A DNA stretch of 64,000 bases from Telmatactis stephensoni (GCA_029948255.1 JALIZF010001617.1:62001-126000), one strand, 5' to 3'. Numbered from the stretch's first letter, positions 11,641 to 23,143 are shown. Translations and numbers: made by a program. The notes: a model not told the origin generated them from the letters alone.

Positions 11641-12009
11641 CATTATTATTAAGAGCAAAAGCCAAGCCTGAATAAACAGGGTTAATTAATTCCCCTGAGC
11701 CTTTTAAACTTATTTTAGTTGCTGTTGCTGCTGGCCTTTGGAGAAAGGCCCAAATATCCAAATTTAAAAAAATGACAAATCTTCTCGGCGTAATCCTATT
11801 TCTAATTAAGTTGTATGCCCAAAGAAACATATTTAATGTTAACTTATGAGTGTCTTTAGAAACTAAAGCATGGTTTTAGAGTTCTAAATAGCTTGTGTAG
11901 CAACCGTTTCTTTGAGGGAACGGTAGAGAGTTGGGTTTCCTGTGTTACCAAAAACAAGGAAATGTAAATTTCTGAGCATGCTAAATTTCTCACTTTTCAC
12001 TCAAGGAAT

Positions 12010-12500
12010 AGCTTAGTACACAGGCTAAGCTATGAATATATAATGTCCCCGCGTACAGGACAATGTACAAATTATACAAGGGGAAGGAAGAGTGGGGTTC
12101 CTGTGCTACCAAAAACGACGAAACGTAAATCTGTCCCTTTCCAGTCAAAGAAAAGCTTACCACACACGCTAAGCTATGAATATATAATGTCCCCGCGTAC
12201 AGGACAATGTACAAATTATACAAGGGGAAGGAAGAGTGGGATTCCTGTGCTACCACGACGAAACGTAAATCTGTCCCTTTCCAGTCAAAGAAAAGCTTAC
12301 CACACAGGCTAAGCTATGAATATATAATGTCCCCGCGTACGGGACAATGTACAAATTATACAAGGGGAAGGAAGAGTGGGATTCCTGTGCTACCACGACG
12401 AAACGTAAATCTGTCCCTTTCCAGTCAAAGAAAAGCTTACCACGCAGGCTAAGCTATTAATAGATCATTTCCCCGCGTCAGTACAATGTACAAATTAAAC
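12010..12500. repeat. Tandem repeat, 140-144 bp unit, ~3.4 copies
   Basis: The landmark AAGCTAT recurs at 12027, 12171, 12311 and 12451, each time followed by TATATAATGTCCCCGCGTAC, a GGACAATGTACAAATTATAC block and AAACGTAAATCTGTCCC. The last copy is diverged. Reading frames through it repeat with the array and show no known domain. Confidence 0.95.
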
Positions 12501-12723
12501 AAATGGGTGGTGAGTACAATAGAATGATGCCAACTAAATAAATATGCAAAACATAGTCACATTCCAGTAAATGTAATAATGATACTAGAGCGATGAAAAT
12601 AAAGAACTTATAAGCTAAAGCTGAAATAGGAATAAAACTTGAAATTGAACACTGATTCAGGTTTATTATATCTAAGAAAACAACATGCTCGTTCTACTGA
12701 GCCTCCGCCAACTACAGTCAATG

Positions 12724-13170
12724 ACCACCTCTGTACAATGACCACCTCTCTACAATGACCACCTCTACACAATGACCCTAGCTCTCTCTACAATGACCAC
12801 CTCGGCCTGCCACCTCTCCTCTACAATGACCACCTTCCTACAATGACCACCTCTCCTTTACAATGACCACCTCTCTACAATGACTACCTCTCTACATTGA
12901 CTACCTCTACACAATGACCCTAGCTCTCTCTACAATGACCACCTCTCCTCTACAATGACCACCTTCCTACAATGACCACCTCTCCTTTACAGTGACCACG
13001 TCCCTACAATGACCACCTCCCTACATTGACTACCTCTACACAATGACCACCTTTCTACAACAATCACTCCTTACAAATGTCATGTAACCAAAGTGATTAC
13101 TTCTACACAACGAACACCCACCTCCCTTCTAGCAATGACTACATCTTTACAACGATCACTTTCAAACATT
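12724..13170. repeat. Minisatellite, ~17-bp unit (TACAATGACCACCTCTC)
   Basis: Irregular copies of a roughly 17-bp unit with larger higher-order duplication (a block containing CAATGACCCTAGCTCTCTC occurs twice). The same motif forms a longer, cleaner array at 18805-19470. Confidence 0.93.
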
Positions 13171-13559
13171 AACAAAATCTTTAAACACAGAAGCCTAGAA
13201 GGAAATCAGCACTGAGAAAGCTATTGATTCGATCATTTTATAGAAGCCGCGCGTGAAGGTGGACGTTTCAAACAGCGACTGAGATATGTCTTAGTATACG
13301 TACTGGAAACGTGGTAATACACAGCGCATTCATGAGTTAAAAAACGTGAAAGTTCAATTGTTAATTTACTAGTGTACCCAGGAGCTATCAGCTTCTACAT
13401 TTAAATATTTTGAAAGGATCAATGTTTATGCCATCAGCTCTACACAGACGTCTCTTTTCAACCATCAACTTCCTGCCACAGCTGTCTTCCTCCAACCATC
13501 AGGTTTTGGCTTATTCTTACAGCTTCAGTTATTAAATTGATTCCACTGAAAGCTTTGTT

Positions 13560-13822
13560 CAGCCCCTTTCCTTGTGCTACAGAGGTCAAGCTGTTAGACG
13601 ATTGACGGTTAAAATGTAAACCTAATTAAAATTGTTCTGTTAAATATTACGAAAAGACAACTGTCTGCTTTCTGCTTTCTGACGGCTCACACGTTACAAA
13701 ACCCCATTATTATGAACAAAAACCGTCAATGACAAATCTAGCTCGAAGGACATCACACATATATGAACGGTGAGAAAGTGAATGATCGTATGTTTTCAAG
13801 AACTACAGCAAGAATTCTAAAG
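13560..13822 (+). promoter_or_regulatory. Putative promoter and non-coding first exon of GPCR 4
   Basis: Homologous to 300-575 (TTCCTTGTGCTACAGAGGTC, then AGACGATTGACGG) but clearly diverged, which makes the conserved ending (AAGAATTCTAAAG|GTATGT, donor GT at 13823) more meaningful. The matching acceptor is at 16388-16389, giving an intron of about 2.6 kb. Confidence 0.4.
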
Positions 13823-14252
13823 GTATGTTACCATGTTTTCTATTGCCAGAAATTGTGGCCATCTGGCCCACCCAATACACTAAGTTGTTATAGCTGGATT
13901 ACTCACACAAAGGTGAATGGTAGAAAGATATTTACTTTTCCCTTTCACTTCTAAAATGCTTCCTTTTTAATGTTTTTGCTTGATTTCTTTCGTGCTATGT
14001 GAATATCGAAGCGCAAAAGTTGAATTTTATCTCGTTGCATCTTCGATTCGCAGTTACACATAATGTTGGCTTTAGCGCTTGTATCTCAAATATTCAAATG
14101 TTTCAAAGATCACCAGTTCTGAAGTTCTGGGCATGCATAACCACAAATGCAAAAAAAAAGAGATCTTTTTGTCTTCTCACAATTCAACCATTTTTAACTG
14201 ACGGTTTTTGCCGCATCCATAAACTTGGAGTACAATATTAGCGACATTTGAA

Positions 14253-14717
14253 TTAAGAGGGAATTTTTTCAAGTTCGAGCAGTGAACGACAAAAACTCCT
14301 GAGTTGAAGAATAGCTGTTGTACAAAACTAAAATCATTTCTGTCAGAAAGTTGAAGTTGTTTGTAAGTATACGTAGTTTTGCCGGCCGATGAAAGTTGAA
14401 TCAAAGTGTTAATCCAAAGCGAAAATTTGGATCAAAAATGAGGTTTACTGAGGCCTTCATGTGCTCATTTGCTATACGTATTCTTTATATTCAGCTTGAA
14501 AAAGCTTAATCCTAACACAACTTCAAGAAAAAGTCTTTGTACAGTTCAAAAATTTGTTTTAAACAGGTATTTCGTCTTGATACATCAGTTTTTAACCGAT
14601 AGAAAAAGGATTTGAGTGTTAATCCAGAACGAAAATTTGGATTAAAACTCGCACGAAAGTCTAGTTTTTGGCGCTTTTCGCCATTATTGCTCGTCATTGA
14701 AAAAAATCTCCTCTTAA
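14253..14717. mobile_element. Inverted-terminal-repeat element (relative at 33995-34263)
   Basis: Starts TTAAGAGGGAATTTTTTC and ends AAAAAAATCTCCTCTTAA, so the ends are inverted copies. The interior has an uncommon stretch (TTCGAGCAGTGAACGAC, CTCCTGAGTTGAAGAATAGC) that recurs in the shorter copy at 33995-34263. Non-coding. Confidence 0.75.
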
Positions 14718-15243
14718 GTTGAATTACAAAATGAACACTAATGATGAATAAACATTAATGATGAATGGTAACATTGCTAGTCTGACTCGGTGAACTACTT
14801 CATTAACGTGGGTGCGTGACTGAATAGTTCTCCTTTATTAAAATCTGATAAAAATACTGATAATACAGTACACATGTGCAAAAAATACGTCCTGTTCTAG
14901 TTTCGTTGTCACTTTTCTTTGAACTTGACAAATTTATTTTTAGTTTCTTCAATTTGTGTCAAACTCCCTCAAAACTGCTTCATTAAGGGTGATGGGACAT
15001 ATCTCGTTACCAAGCAACGTGGTTGCTATGCTGATTGTAACAAAGCGCGCAGTTTTTCGTCGAGGTCTGTAATTTCACCACTTTTTAGGCGATATAAAAC
15101 TATTTTCAGAGTGTTGCCGTTTCTTCGAACTTATAGATTATTCGCGTTTTTGTCGCGAAAACCAAATATAATAACAAAAATCAGTAATGGAATATGCTCA
15201 CTAATTTGTCAAAATTATTATCCAAATTTATATAAAACAAATA

Positions 15244-15404
15244 GATTCCATTTTGCCGTACGTGTGTACTATAATCGATGCACATACAGAAGACGTCAAA
15301 ATGTGTTGAGAACAACAGTCACGCCACTCGACATCATCTCGTCAGTGAAATTTTGACGTCATCTGTGCATCTATTAGAGTACACTTGCACGGCAAAATGG
15401 AATC
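15244..15404. repeat. Hairpin element family P1, copy 3
   Basis: GATTCCATTTTGCCGTACGT at the left pairs with GCACGGCAAAATGGAATC at the right, with GACGTCAAAATGTG and CATTTTGACGTCATCTGTGC inside. As with copies 1 and 2 it lies between the non-coding first exon and the coding exon of a GPCR. Confidence 0.8.
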
Positions 15405-15829
15405 TCTTTGTTAATTTTTAAAGAGGAGTTATCCAAAAGTCCATTTATATAACCATTTTTTCCATACAGATTTCTGATTTAAATTTCATAACAAAATGGA
15501 GTCAAAAATGAGATAAAAAGTGTGATCTATGTATTGCCGACAAGCGGAGAAATTTCCCAATACCACCTGTACTAAATATTATGTCTTTGACCAGCTAGAG
15601 TTCCTAAAAGCTTACTTATTACTAATCAAGGATTAACTCTTAAGAAAACCATTGGTTTTAATCCTGGATTAGCGTTAATCGGCCTTTCAGAAAACTATTT
15701 ATAGAGAATAATGCGTAATATATAGAGAGATCCAGGAAAACCGACAATGAAGAGTTAAAAGCTGAGTCAACCAAACTATTTAAGCCTCTCACTTGCCTTA
15801 TATAAGCAAAATATAATTATAATAATAAT

Positions 15830-16385
15830 TTTAAAATAATTGTCTAGCCTTACAACACACCTTGTATTTTCTTGAAAGTATATATATATATATCTACATA
15901 TTTATATATTTATTTAGAAAATTATGGAAAATATGAAAAAAAAATAATAATGACAAAGAAAAGAAAAAACATTTTTTGAGAAATAGGAGCTTAATGTCTT
16001 GGTCAGCAAAATAAAAAAATTGATCCTCTCAGTGTGGTTGTTGGCTCGAAAGTCTTTACTATTCCAACAACCACACACACACACATTGATAATTGACAGA
16101 ACTTTATTTACAAAATGCAAATCTTTTTATCTTGTAAAAAAAACCCTTAATTATATATATTTTAAATTATTATATGTAGCTGTATTGTAATTATTGTCAT
16201 GTGTATATATATGTATATAATATCTATTTAAAGGAAAATATGTGTGTAAATAAATAAAAGTCTAAAAGTCTAAGTCTAAGTCTTTTCGAAACAGTGAAGA
16301 AGTCAATCAAAATGAAAATTAAGACACGAAAAATGGCCCAAGTGCCACACTCTCGTTTGTAATTTCAAGATCGTTGTATTTGCTT
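15830..16385. other. AT-rich simple sequence upstream of GPCR 4
   Basis: Contains TA and AT runs (about 15878-15915), a CACACACA run near 16070 and a small direct repeat of GTCTAA near 16260. No gene is visible. Confidence 0.6.
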
Positions 16386-16393
16386 GCAGGCAA

Positions 16394-17200
16394 ATGTGGT
16401 GGTCGTGGATTTTCGCTGTGGAAGCAGTGCTCACAGTAGCAGGAAATGTCATCACCCTGCTGATATTTACAAAAACTCCTCATCTACGTGTCCGTAAACA
16501 CGTCCTTATTGTAAACCTGGCTGTAGCTGATTTGCTAGTGGGACTCATAACAGTACCTATATATATTTCCGCAATAGAGTTCCCTTTTCATGACAGTGGA
16601 CGAATAAATTTAGTCTATCGTTATGCCTTTACATCACAAGATGTCCTATTTGGTACAGCTTCTGTCTGTGGCTTGGCAGCCGTGGCCATTGAGCGAGTAT
16701 ACGCAACATACTTTCCCTTCAAACACCGCACCTTAAGCAAAACTGTGTACATCATCGGGATAGCAGTGACATGGATTTTAGCAGTAATTTCTGGTATTTG
16801 TTCAGTCTTCAGCCTCTTATTAGGATACAATTTGATATTTGCATCAATCGCCCCTATCATTCTATCGCTTGTATCAATAATCGTATCCTATACCCTCATA
16901 TGGATCAAAGTCACTTGCATGACACGCGTGCTTAATGTTGCATTACATCACAGGCGTGACAAAAAATTAACTGTCACGCTTGTAATCGTTGCGATCGTAA
17001 GCCTGACTGCATGGGTTCCATTTCAAGGCGTCAGTCTATATGTGCATCTTTGTGTTGAGTGTGTGGTCGACATATCTTATGATGTACTGCATGTTCTAAA
17101 AATCCTTCATTATGGGAATTCCCTGGCGAATCCCATTATCTACGCACTGCGCATGCCTGAAGTTAAAACTGCTATCAAGCACACAGTAAGGTGTTGCTAA
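16394..17200 (+). CDS. Rhodopsin-like (class A) GPCR, copy 4 (mosaic)
   Basis: Intact 268-residue receptor in a single coding exon, with the ATG four bases after a splice acceptor (TTGCTTGCAG, AG at 16388-16389). GNVIT, NLAVAD, AIERVY, AVTWIL, AWVP and NPIIY are all present. The first half, including the ECL1 stretch IEFPFHDSGR, is nearly the same as copy 1. The last third (SLYVHLCVEC, MPEVKTAIKHTVRCC) matches copy 6. It is therefore a mosaic, best explained by gene conversion or unequal crossing-over. The tail stops right after Cys-Cys and lacks the PDZ-type ending of copies 1 and 3. Confidence 0.92.
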   Translation: MWWSWIFAVEAVLTVAGNVITLLIFTKTPHLRVRKHVLIVNLAVADLLVGLITVPIYISAIEFPFHDSGRINLVYRYAFTSQDVLFGTASVCGLAAVAIERVYATYFPFKHRTLSKTVYIIGIAVTWILAVISGICSVFSLLLGYNLIFASIAPIILSLVSIIVSYTLIWIKVTCMTRVLNVALHHRRDKKLTVTLVIVAIVSLTAWVPFQGVSLYVHLCVECVVDISYDVLHVLKILHYGNSLANPIIYALRMPEVKTAIKHTVRCC

Positions 17201-17609
17201 AACCAATCGATCAGCAAAAATGTGTGTTAACGAAAACCTGCAGTGCATGACAGGTATTGAACTTAAGATCGTAGATGTTGCATTGCAACTGTAATTGTAA
17301 TATTGACATGTTAAAATTACCTATCGCGATATAATAATAGACAAAACTTGTAGCTTATATATGGTTGAAAAAAACTAAAACAGAAATAAAATATAACCTC
17401 AAACTCCGATTATTTTTGCTTCTACGATGATTTTATTCGCGAATGTAAGACTCAAAAAATGCGCAATTTGCGCAAAAACGCAGGCCAAAATAAACACTGC
17501 TATTACATATAGAGTAATAAGTGTTGCTTATAAACTGAGAGAAAAGTACACACAATGAACAAGAACAATAGTACGGAGCATTGGGCTATTGTCACACGAT
17601 TTCACTTTG

Positions 17610-17960
17610 CAGGGTTCGTGCTAAGATATGAATTTAAAATTCCAGGAGAATTCAAGGAGTATTCAAGGACAAAAAACGATTTTTCAAAAGTAGTGTTACC
17701 CGAATGTTTACTCATGGTTTTACTGAAATAATTAGACATCCCCTTCCCTCACTTAAATGTAAAGAAAAAAGTGAATTTCTATGTTTCCATCCCATTCGAG
17801 TCCCTTACGTTTTTTTCCAAAAGTATAAATTCAAGGAGTTTTCAAGGAGTTTGAGCAGAATTTCTAAAATTCAAGGGCTTTTCAAGCGCCCTTGAAAACG
17901 TAAGTGAAATTCGCTAATTCAAGGAGTTTTCCAGGAGTTTAAGGAGTAGAACGAACCCTG
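17610..17960. mobile_element. hAT-like MITE, CAGGGTTCGT family, copy 1
   Basis: Ends are CAGGGTTCGTGC and ACGAACCCTG, short terminal inverted repeats of the CAGGG type common in hAT elements. The interior is built of repeats of AATTCAAGGAGTTTTCAAGG. Copies are at 24514-24850 (in the paired duplication) and 21530-21791 (independent). Confidence 0.7.
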
Positions 17961-17977
17961 GTTTTATCATATTCGTA

Positions 17978-18026
17978 GTTTGCATTCCCATCATTTTCCA
18001 GGTTGAGGTAAAATGGATGGACACCA
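17978..18026 (-). pseudogene. Truncated duplicate of alpha-glucosidase exon 4
   Basis: These 49 bases match 24951-24999 inside exon 4 of the alpha-glucosidase gene, in the same orientation. The donor half of the exon is missing (a deletion joins TTCGTAG to TTTGCATTCCC) and so is the acceptor end, replaced at 18027 by GPCR sequence. It cannot be a usable exon and marks the edge of a segmental duplication. Confidence 0.85.
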
Positions 18027-18575
18027 ACATACTTTCCCTTCAAACACCGCACCTTAAGCAAAACTGTCTACATCATCGGGATAACAGTAACGTGGATTCT
18101 AGCGTTAATTTCTATGGTCTTAAGTCTTTTCAGATTACGCCCCATATTGGGATACAACAGGATACTTGTAGTAATCGCTCCTATTATATTATCACTTATA
18201 TCGATAATCGTGTCCTATATCCTAATATGGATCAAAGTCACTTGCGTGTCACGAGTGCCTAATGTTGCGTTACATCACAGGCATGACAAAAAATTGACTG
18301 TTACGCTTATTATCGTTACAATTGTTAGCCTGATTGCATGGATTCCCTTTGAAATCGTTAACACATATTTTCCGTTCTTTGGTTATACATATATACTTAA
18401 AATTCTTCACTACGGGAATTTCCTTGCTAATCCCATCATCTACGCACTGCGCATGCCCGAATTTAAAACTGCTATCAGGCGTACATTAAGGTGTTGTGCA
18501 CGAAACCGTGCAATTAACCACAACGTAAGAGTGAACAATCCACCATGTATTTATTATCAAGATACAAAACTGTGA
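18027..18575 (+). pseudogene. 5'-truncated class A GPCR, copy 5
   Basis: Open from the intracellular loop after TM3 (TYFPFKHRTLSKTVY) through TM4 to TM7 and the tail, with AWIP and NPIIY, ending in the PDZ-type DTKL. TM1 to TM3 and the start codon are absent: upstream of 18027 the sequence is alpha-glucosidase exon 4, not receptor. The remaining frame has no stop before 18575, so truncation is the only visible defect and is probably recent. An internal Met (18114) could start a protein, but it would have only four helices. Confidence 0.85.
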
Positions 18576-18804
18576 CTGGTATTGTAAACTGATAAGTGTC
18601 TTTAGAAACTAAAGAATTGTAAGCATGACTTTGCAGTTATTCTGAATGGACATATTTTCCCTGTAAAGGACACATGTAACAAATTAAAGCGCTCATAGTA
18701 AGTACAATAGAATGATGCTAACAAAATATATATACAAAACATATATTTATGGTAACGACATACTCATCCCAGGGTTCAACTCATTCTTTGCCCCACCCTT
18801 TCTC

Positions 18805-19470
18805 AGTACAATGGCCATCTCTCTACAATGACCATCTCTCTACAATGACCATCTCTGTACAATGACCACCTCTGTACAATGACCACCTCCCTACAATGAT
18901 CACCTCTGTACAATGACCACCTCTGTACAATGACCACCTCTGTACAATGACCATCTCTCTGCAATGACCACCTCTGTACAATGACCACCTCTGTACAATG
19001 ACCACCTCTGTACACTGACCACCTCTAGCTGTACACTGACCACCTCTGTACAATGACCGCCTCTGTACAATGACCGCCTCTGTACAATGACCACCTCTGT
19101 ACAATGACCACCTCTGTACAATGACCACCTCCTTCTACAATGACCACCTCTCTACAATGACCACCTCCCTACAATGACCACCTCTGTACAATGACCACCT
19201 CTGTACAATGACCACCTCCCTACAATGACCACCTCTCCTCTACAATGACCACCTCTGTACAATGACCACCTCTGTACAATGACCACCTCTGTACAATGGC
19301 CACCTCTGTACAATGACCACCTCTGTACAATGACCACCTCTGTACAATGACCACCTCCCTACAATGACCACCTCTCCTCTACAATGACCACCTCTGTACA
19401 ATGACCACCTCTGTACAATGACCACCTCTGTACGTACAATGACCACCTCTGTACAATGACCACCTCCATC
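18805..19470. repeat. Minisatellite, 17-bp unit (TACAATGACCACCTCTG), ~38 copies
   Basis: A clean array of TACAATGACCACCTCTG with variants (CTCTC, CTCCC, small insertions), the same motif as 12724-13170. Both arrays lie a few hundred bases to about 2 kb downstream of a GPCR copy, which suggests that they travelled with the duplicated units. The long frames on the minus strand are repeat artefacts. Confidence 0.97.
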
Positions 19471-19479
19471 CCTTGTGTG

Positions 19480-20786
19480 TTTTCATCAAAGATGGGGCTT
19501 ACATTGATAACGATTAAATAATATTGCCAAACTGCATGCTCATGGACGGATTAAAATCATAAATTATTAAAACTAATCGCAAGAATCGGACATTAATTTA
19601 ATCACGTGTTGCTCAGAAAAAAATTGTAGGTGCCTTAATTTCTCTACCACCTGGTTCACGAAAGTTCTCTCGTGTTTTCGTGATCAAAAAATGGGAACAA
19701 AGAATCTATAGTAGGAATTCTAAAGGTAGGTGATAAAATAATGCTTGTGTTGAGAATCTCCGCTAATGTTGAAGCTGACATTAATTTTGTTATCGAGCAA
19801 ACAGAAAAGTTTCTCTTTAGACTCTTTGGCGCTAGTTGTTTCATGGCGATACGCCATGCGAGGCTGCTGTTTTTGTAGGCTTAGTAGACAACTTCATGAG
19901 CACCACTAAGTACTTATTTTAGTTAAATATCTGGTGCCGTTACAAATCGTTAAAGCAAAATGACTGAAACTGATAATACAAGGATAGATAAGCAGTGCAT
20001 ACCGCCTGGACAGTGCTTGGAGAGAATCCATCGTTTAAGTGCTTGGATAATGGAGAGTTAATTATAAGGAATTTGAATTAAGACGTTTAAAATACTATGG
20101 TTCCTTTTAAATAGGGCATTCATCGATGAAATACCGATACAAGTTTCTCCAAACACATTGAAGGCCTCAAGCTCGACGGTAGAAACCACAAGACCGCATC
20201 CCCCTTTTTGCCGTGACACCAATGCATTGAAGCATTCATTATCAACGTGAGTTGTAGGCATATATTAGCTGAGCCTATATAAAAAATATACAGTCAAGAC
20301 TAGAGTACAAACTACAAGCCTGCAATATTTGCACTATTTACTACTAAATAGCACTAATTAAGCAACAGAAAACATAGAATTTCCATAAAGTATCACGATT
20401 TAGTGCTTTTGGTGTTTGTACTCTACAGGCGGATCATTTCAATTATTTTTATTGATATCAGTCTGGAATTAGAACAGATACCACTTGTATTGGAGGATTT
20501 TGACCGTAGTAAAAGTAATAGTACTTTGAATTCAGATTGCATGGCTACTTTTTTGTCGGTAAGAGTACTAAATTTTAAAATTAGTATTGTCGAAACATCG
20601 TGACTGCAAATAAGCTGGTTAAACAGTTGTGTTTTCGAATTATTTCTTAAAATTTATATTTCTTATAATACACTATACAAAATTACTCGATTCTGATTGG
20701 ACGAGAGGAGTACAATTATATCGTTAATTGTACTCTGTAGAGTACCTATTAAGTCGCTATGGCAACGATAGTGTATTATAAATAAA
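19480..20786. other. Intergenic region with possible first exon of GPCR 6
   Basis: Mostly unremarkable. A donor-like junction (TAGGAATTCTAAAG|GTAGGT, GT at 19726) resembles the first-exon ends of the other GPCRs and could pair with the acceptor at 23300-23301. On the minus strand at 20058-20261 a 67-residue open frame has protein-like composition but no family I recognise. Confidence 0.4.
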
Positions 20787-20946
20787 AAATCGCACGATCT
20801 TCTCGTACAATTCAGAATTAATAGTTACTCGTAATGTTTTGAAAACTCTCAAATAGGACTCGCCTAAAGGCTCGTCCTATTTTGAGAACTTTCAAAACAT
20901 TACTCGTACCTATTAATTCCAAATTGTACTCAAGATCGTCCGATTT
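20787..20946. repeat. Inverted repeat of ~160 bp, hairpin MITE-like
   Basis: AATCGCACGATCTTCTCG at the left pairs with CAAGATCGTCCGATT at the right, and the arms continue almost to the centre (ATAGGACTCGCC, loop, GGCTCGTCCTAT). Non-coding. Confidence 0.8.
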
Positions 20947-21529
20947 CCTATACAAATTTCATGACATTCTACTTCTTCTCCACAAACTGTGCATCCTGTG
21001 TAAACTGAAGCCGTGTTTATAGAGCCTCAGATAAACACATTCTTCAATCAACTAGAACAAGTATAGTATATGGTCATTCCAAGTGAAGATTTGGAAACTA
21101 CCACCAATAACAACAACAAACAAACAAAAAACAAACAAACAAACAAATCAGCAACAACAAACAAAAAAACGCCAATGAGTGGTGGACTCAGTTAAGGTTT
21201 AGTAAAACCGAACGAAGAAAAATATTAGTAGGGTTGTTCGTGATTGTGTAGCTTAGAAAAAGATGTTAAAAAGAGAGATTTTGACGAAAAGGGTTTTAGT
21301 TTAAAATATACTATTTAGTTTGATTTTTCTCTCTCCCTTTTAGTATATTTTCCATTTCAGAACATTCTACCTTTTTCCATATTAATCACTTTGCACTGTT
21401 TTCCATATGTATTACTTAATTTGTTGATTAAGTAATGTATTTCTCGTCGAGATATTGAGACCAACGTAATGAAAAAGTACGCCGACATCTCGGTCATCAA
21501 GTTAAGAATTTTCCATTTAATAATATTAT

Positions 21530-21791
21530 CAGGGTTCGTGCAGAAGTTCCTTGAAAAAATTCAAGGAGTTTTTAAGGACAAAAATTACATTTTTCAAGAA
21601 CCATACTCTTGGCCTCACGTGATAATGAGCGCGCGGAAATGACACGTGATACCACAGGAAACCCGCTACAAGCTCCTGGTTGTGTATGAGGTAAAAACTC
21701 CTCTCTGGTCTCTGGTCTGATGTACACAGCAAAAAGATATATATTTATGCAAATAATGAAAGCTGAGAGTTCAATACCTGCACGGACCCTG
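21530..21791. mobile_element. hAT-like MITE, CAGGGTTCGT family, copy 3
   Basis: Starts CAGGGTTCGTGCAG and ends TGCACGGACCCTG, with AATTCAAGGAGTTTTTAAGG inside as in the copies at 17610 and 24514. Flanking 8-bp sequences are similar but not an exact target duplication. Confidence 0.6.
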
Positions 21792-22080
21792 TATTATACT
21801 ACAATAATATTACCAACTGTGACACTGATGATAATTTCGCATTCGAGCAACAAAATTACCAAAAAAAACCATGATTTTTGGTAACATTTGTTAGCAATTT
21901 TATTTTACCAAGAAAGGCGTAAATAATTTTAAAACATCTGGCCCCTGTTACAAGATGTTATTTCAAACTCATATAAAATGGTAAGCCGTTAGCGATATAT
22001 ACTATGAAGAGACCATAACACTAAGAGGTCGAAACTGGCCAGTTATTAATGTCTGCGTGGTGTGCTTGGCGCCGGCCTAA

Positions 22081-22505
22081 GATCACAGGTAATCCAGGCT
22101 AATTACTTGTAAAGAGATATGTGTAATAAATATGGCTTCTCCTCAACTATACAATTTAGCTCTGAAATTGTGGAAATAAAGCTTAGAATTTAAGAAAACA
22201 AGTCCACTTACCGTTTCGTCTTGACATTTGTAAAAAAGTAAAAATCGACCCTTTTGAGAAACTTTGGGGTACCCTGATACCTTAAGCCATTTTAGGTACC
22301 CCCTCCCGTTCCCCTACGTCAATAAATGGCTTAAAAACGCACAAAATCGACAAATGTCAAGACGAAACGGTAAGTAAACTTGTTTTCTTAAATTCTAAGC
22401 TTTATTTCCACAATTTCAGAGCTAAATTGTATAGTTGAGGAGAAGCCATATTTATTACACATATCTCTTTACAAGTAATTAGCCTGGGTTACCTGTGCTA
22501 AGATC
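22081..22505. repeat. Foldback element, ~150-bp arms with 118-bp spacer
   Basis: The left arm 22081-22231 and the right arm 22350-22505 are nearly perfect inverse copies (for example CTAATTACTTGTAAAGAGAT with its complement, and CCGTTTCGTCTTGACATTTG with its complement). The spacer carries a direct GGTACC motif pair and no gene. A transcript would form a long stem. Confidence 0.88.
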
Positions 22506-22910
22506 AATTGGTAACAGGAAGTTGACGTAATGATACTCTACTATTTTTAAAAAACAACAATTAAATAATTGTTGTTAATAATTGTTGTACGCCTTGTTAA
22601 ATATGACCTAAAACAACAGGATTTGTCACGCATCTGACAAGGCCAAATTTCAGACACTTCAATAAGCGCGGATGAATAGCTCCGATTATTTATAAAGTTG
22701 GTCCACCAAGTCCCAGAACATGATTTGCTCCGCCCAGGAGATCGCTGAGACATAGGCACGCGCCCTGATAAAACCTGAATTTAATTATTTGAGATATTTT
22801 ACCTATTATTATTTATTGTTCATATGTTAACATATATTTATTTATTTGCATAATATTTATCTTATCTCTTCTTGATACGGAATTGATGAAAAGCAATAAA
22901 GTAAATGTAG

Positions 22911-23143
22911 CAACAAAATCGTGCAACTTGTCGCGCAACATTGTTGCGTTGCAAGTTGCAGAGCAAATGTTGCTCGTATTACCAACCCGCGCGCGACAAA
23001 TTTTCTTTGTTGCACGAAGTAGAAGCACTGTCTACTTTTTGCAACAAAGAAAATTTGTCGCGCGCGGGTTGGTAATACGAGCAACATTTGCTCTGCAACT
23101 TGCAACGCAACAATGTTGCGCGACAAGTTGCACGATTTTGTTG
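22911..23143. mobile_element. GTTGC-rich palindromic MITE, copy 1
   Basis: Arms of about 110 bp mirror each other around 23027: CAACAAAATCGTGCAACTTG at the left and CAAGTTGCACGATTTTGTTG at the right, with GAAAATTTGTCGCGCGCGGG-type arms inside. It is followed by CTCGTATTACCGGGCCTT, matching the element end seen at 63360-63390. Other copies are at about 48430-48650 and 63050-63392. Confidence 0.88.

Larger units (their letters stand above)
10986..11806. mobile_element. Element with ~70-bp terminal inverted repeats containing other transposon pieces
   Basis: The left end (TTAGAAATAGGATTACGAGA, then AAGATTTGTCATTTTTT and AGGCCTTTCTCCAAAGGCC) is repeated in inverse orientation at 11733-11806. Between the ends lie a GIY-YIG-like coding remnant (about 11150-11310) and a tRNA-derived SINE (about 11350-11640). 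It is either a non-autonomous DNA element invaded by retroelements or an element that captured them. Confidence 0.75.
16385..18026. repeat. Segmental duplication, copy B1 (pairs with 23297-25004)
   Basis: From the end of the intron before GPCR 4 through its 3' flank, this block matches the region from GPCR 6 to the alpha-glucosidase exon 4. The shared 3' flank is recognisable base by base (AACCAATCGATCAGC, TGCATTGCAACTGTAATTG, CTCCGATTATTTTTGCTTC). The copy ends abruptly at GGACACCA, position 18026, inside the duplicated exon 4, where it joins a truncated GPCR. Confidence 0.88.

Noticed and set aside
18803..19446. Several minus-strand frames rich in VIVQRWSLYRGGH
   Set aside because: All are readings of the 17-bp minisatellite in shifting frames.
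20058..20261. Minus-strand 67-residue frame
   Set aside because: Composition is protein-like but there is no recognised domain, partner exon or repeat; left as unannotated.
20403..20603. Exon-like plus-strand frame between CTACAG and GTAAGA
   Set aside because: Splice-like borders are present but the encoded 40-odd residues match nothing I know and no partner exon was found.
22547..22759. Minus-strand frame starting MSQRSPGRSK after an upstream Met
   Set aside because: No family, no flanking signals; lies between two foldback elements and is probably a relic or chance frame.
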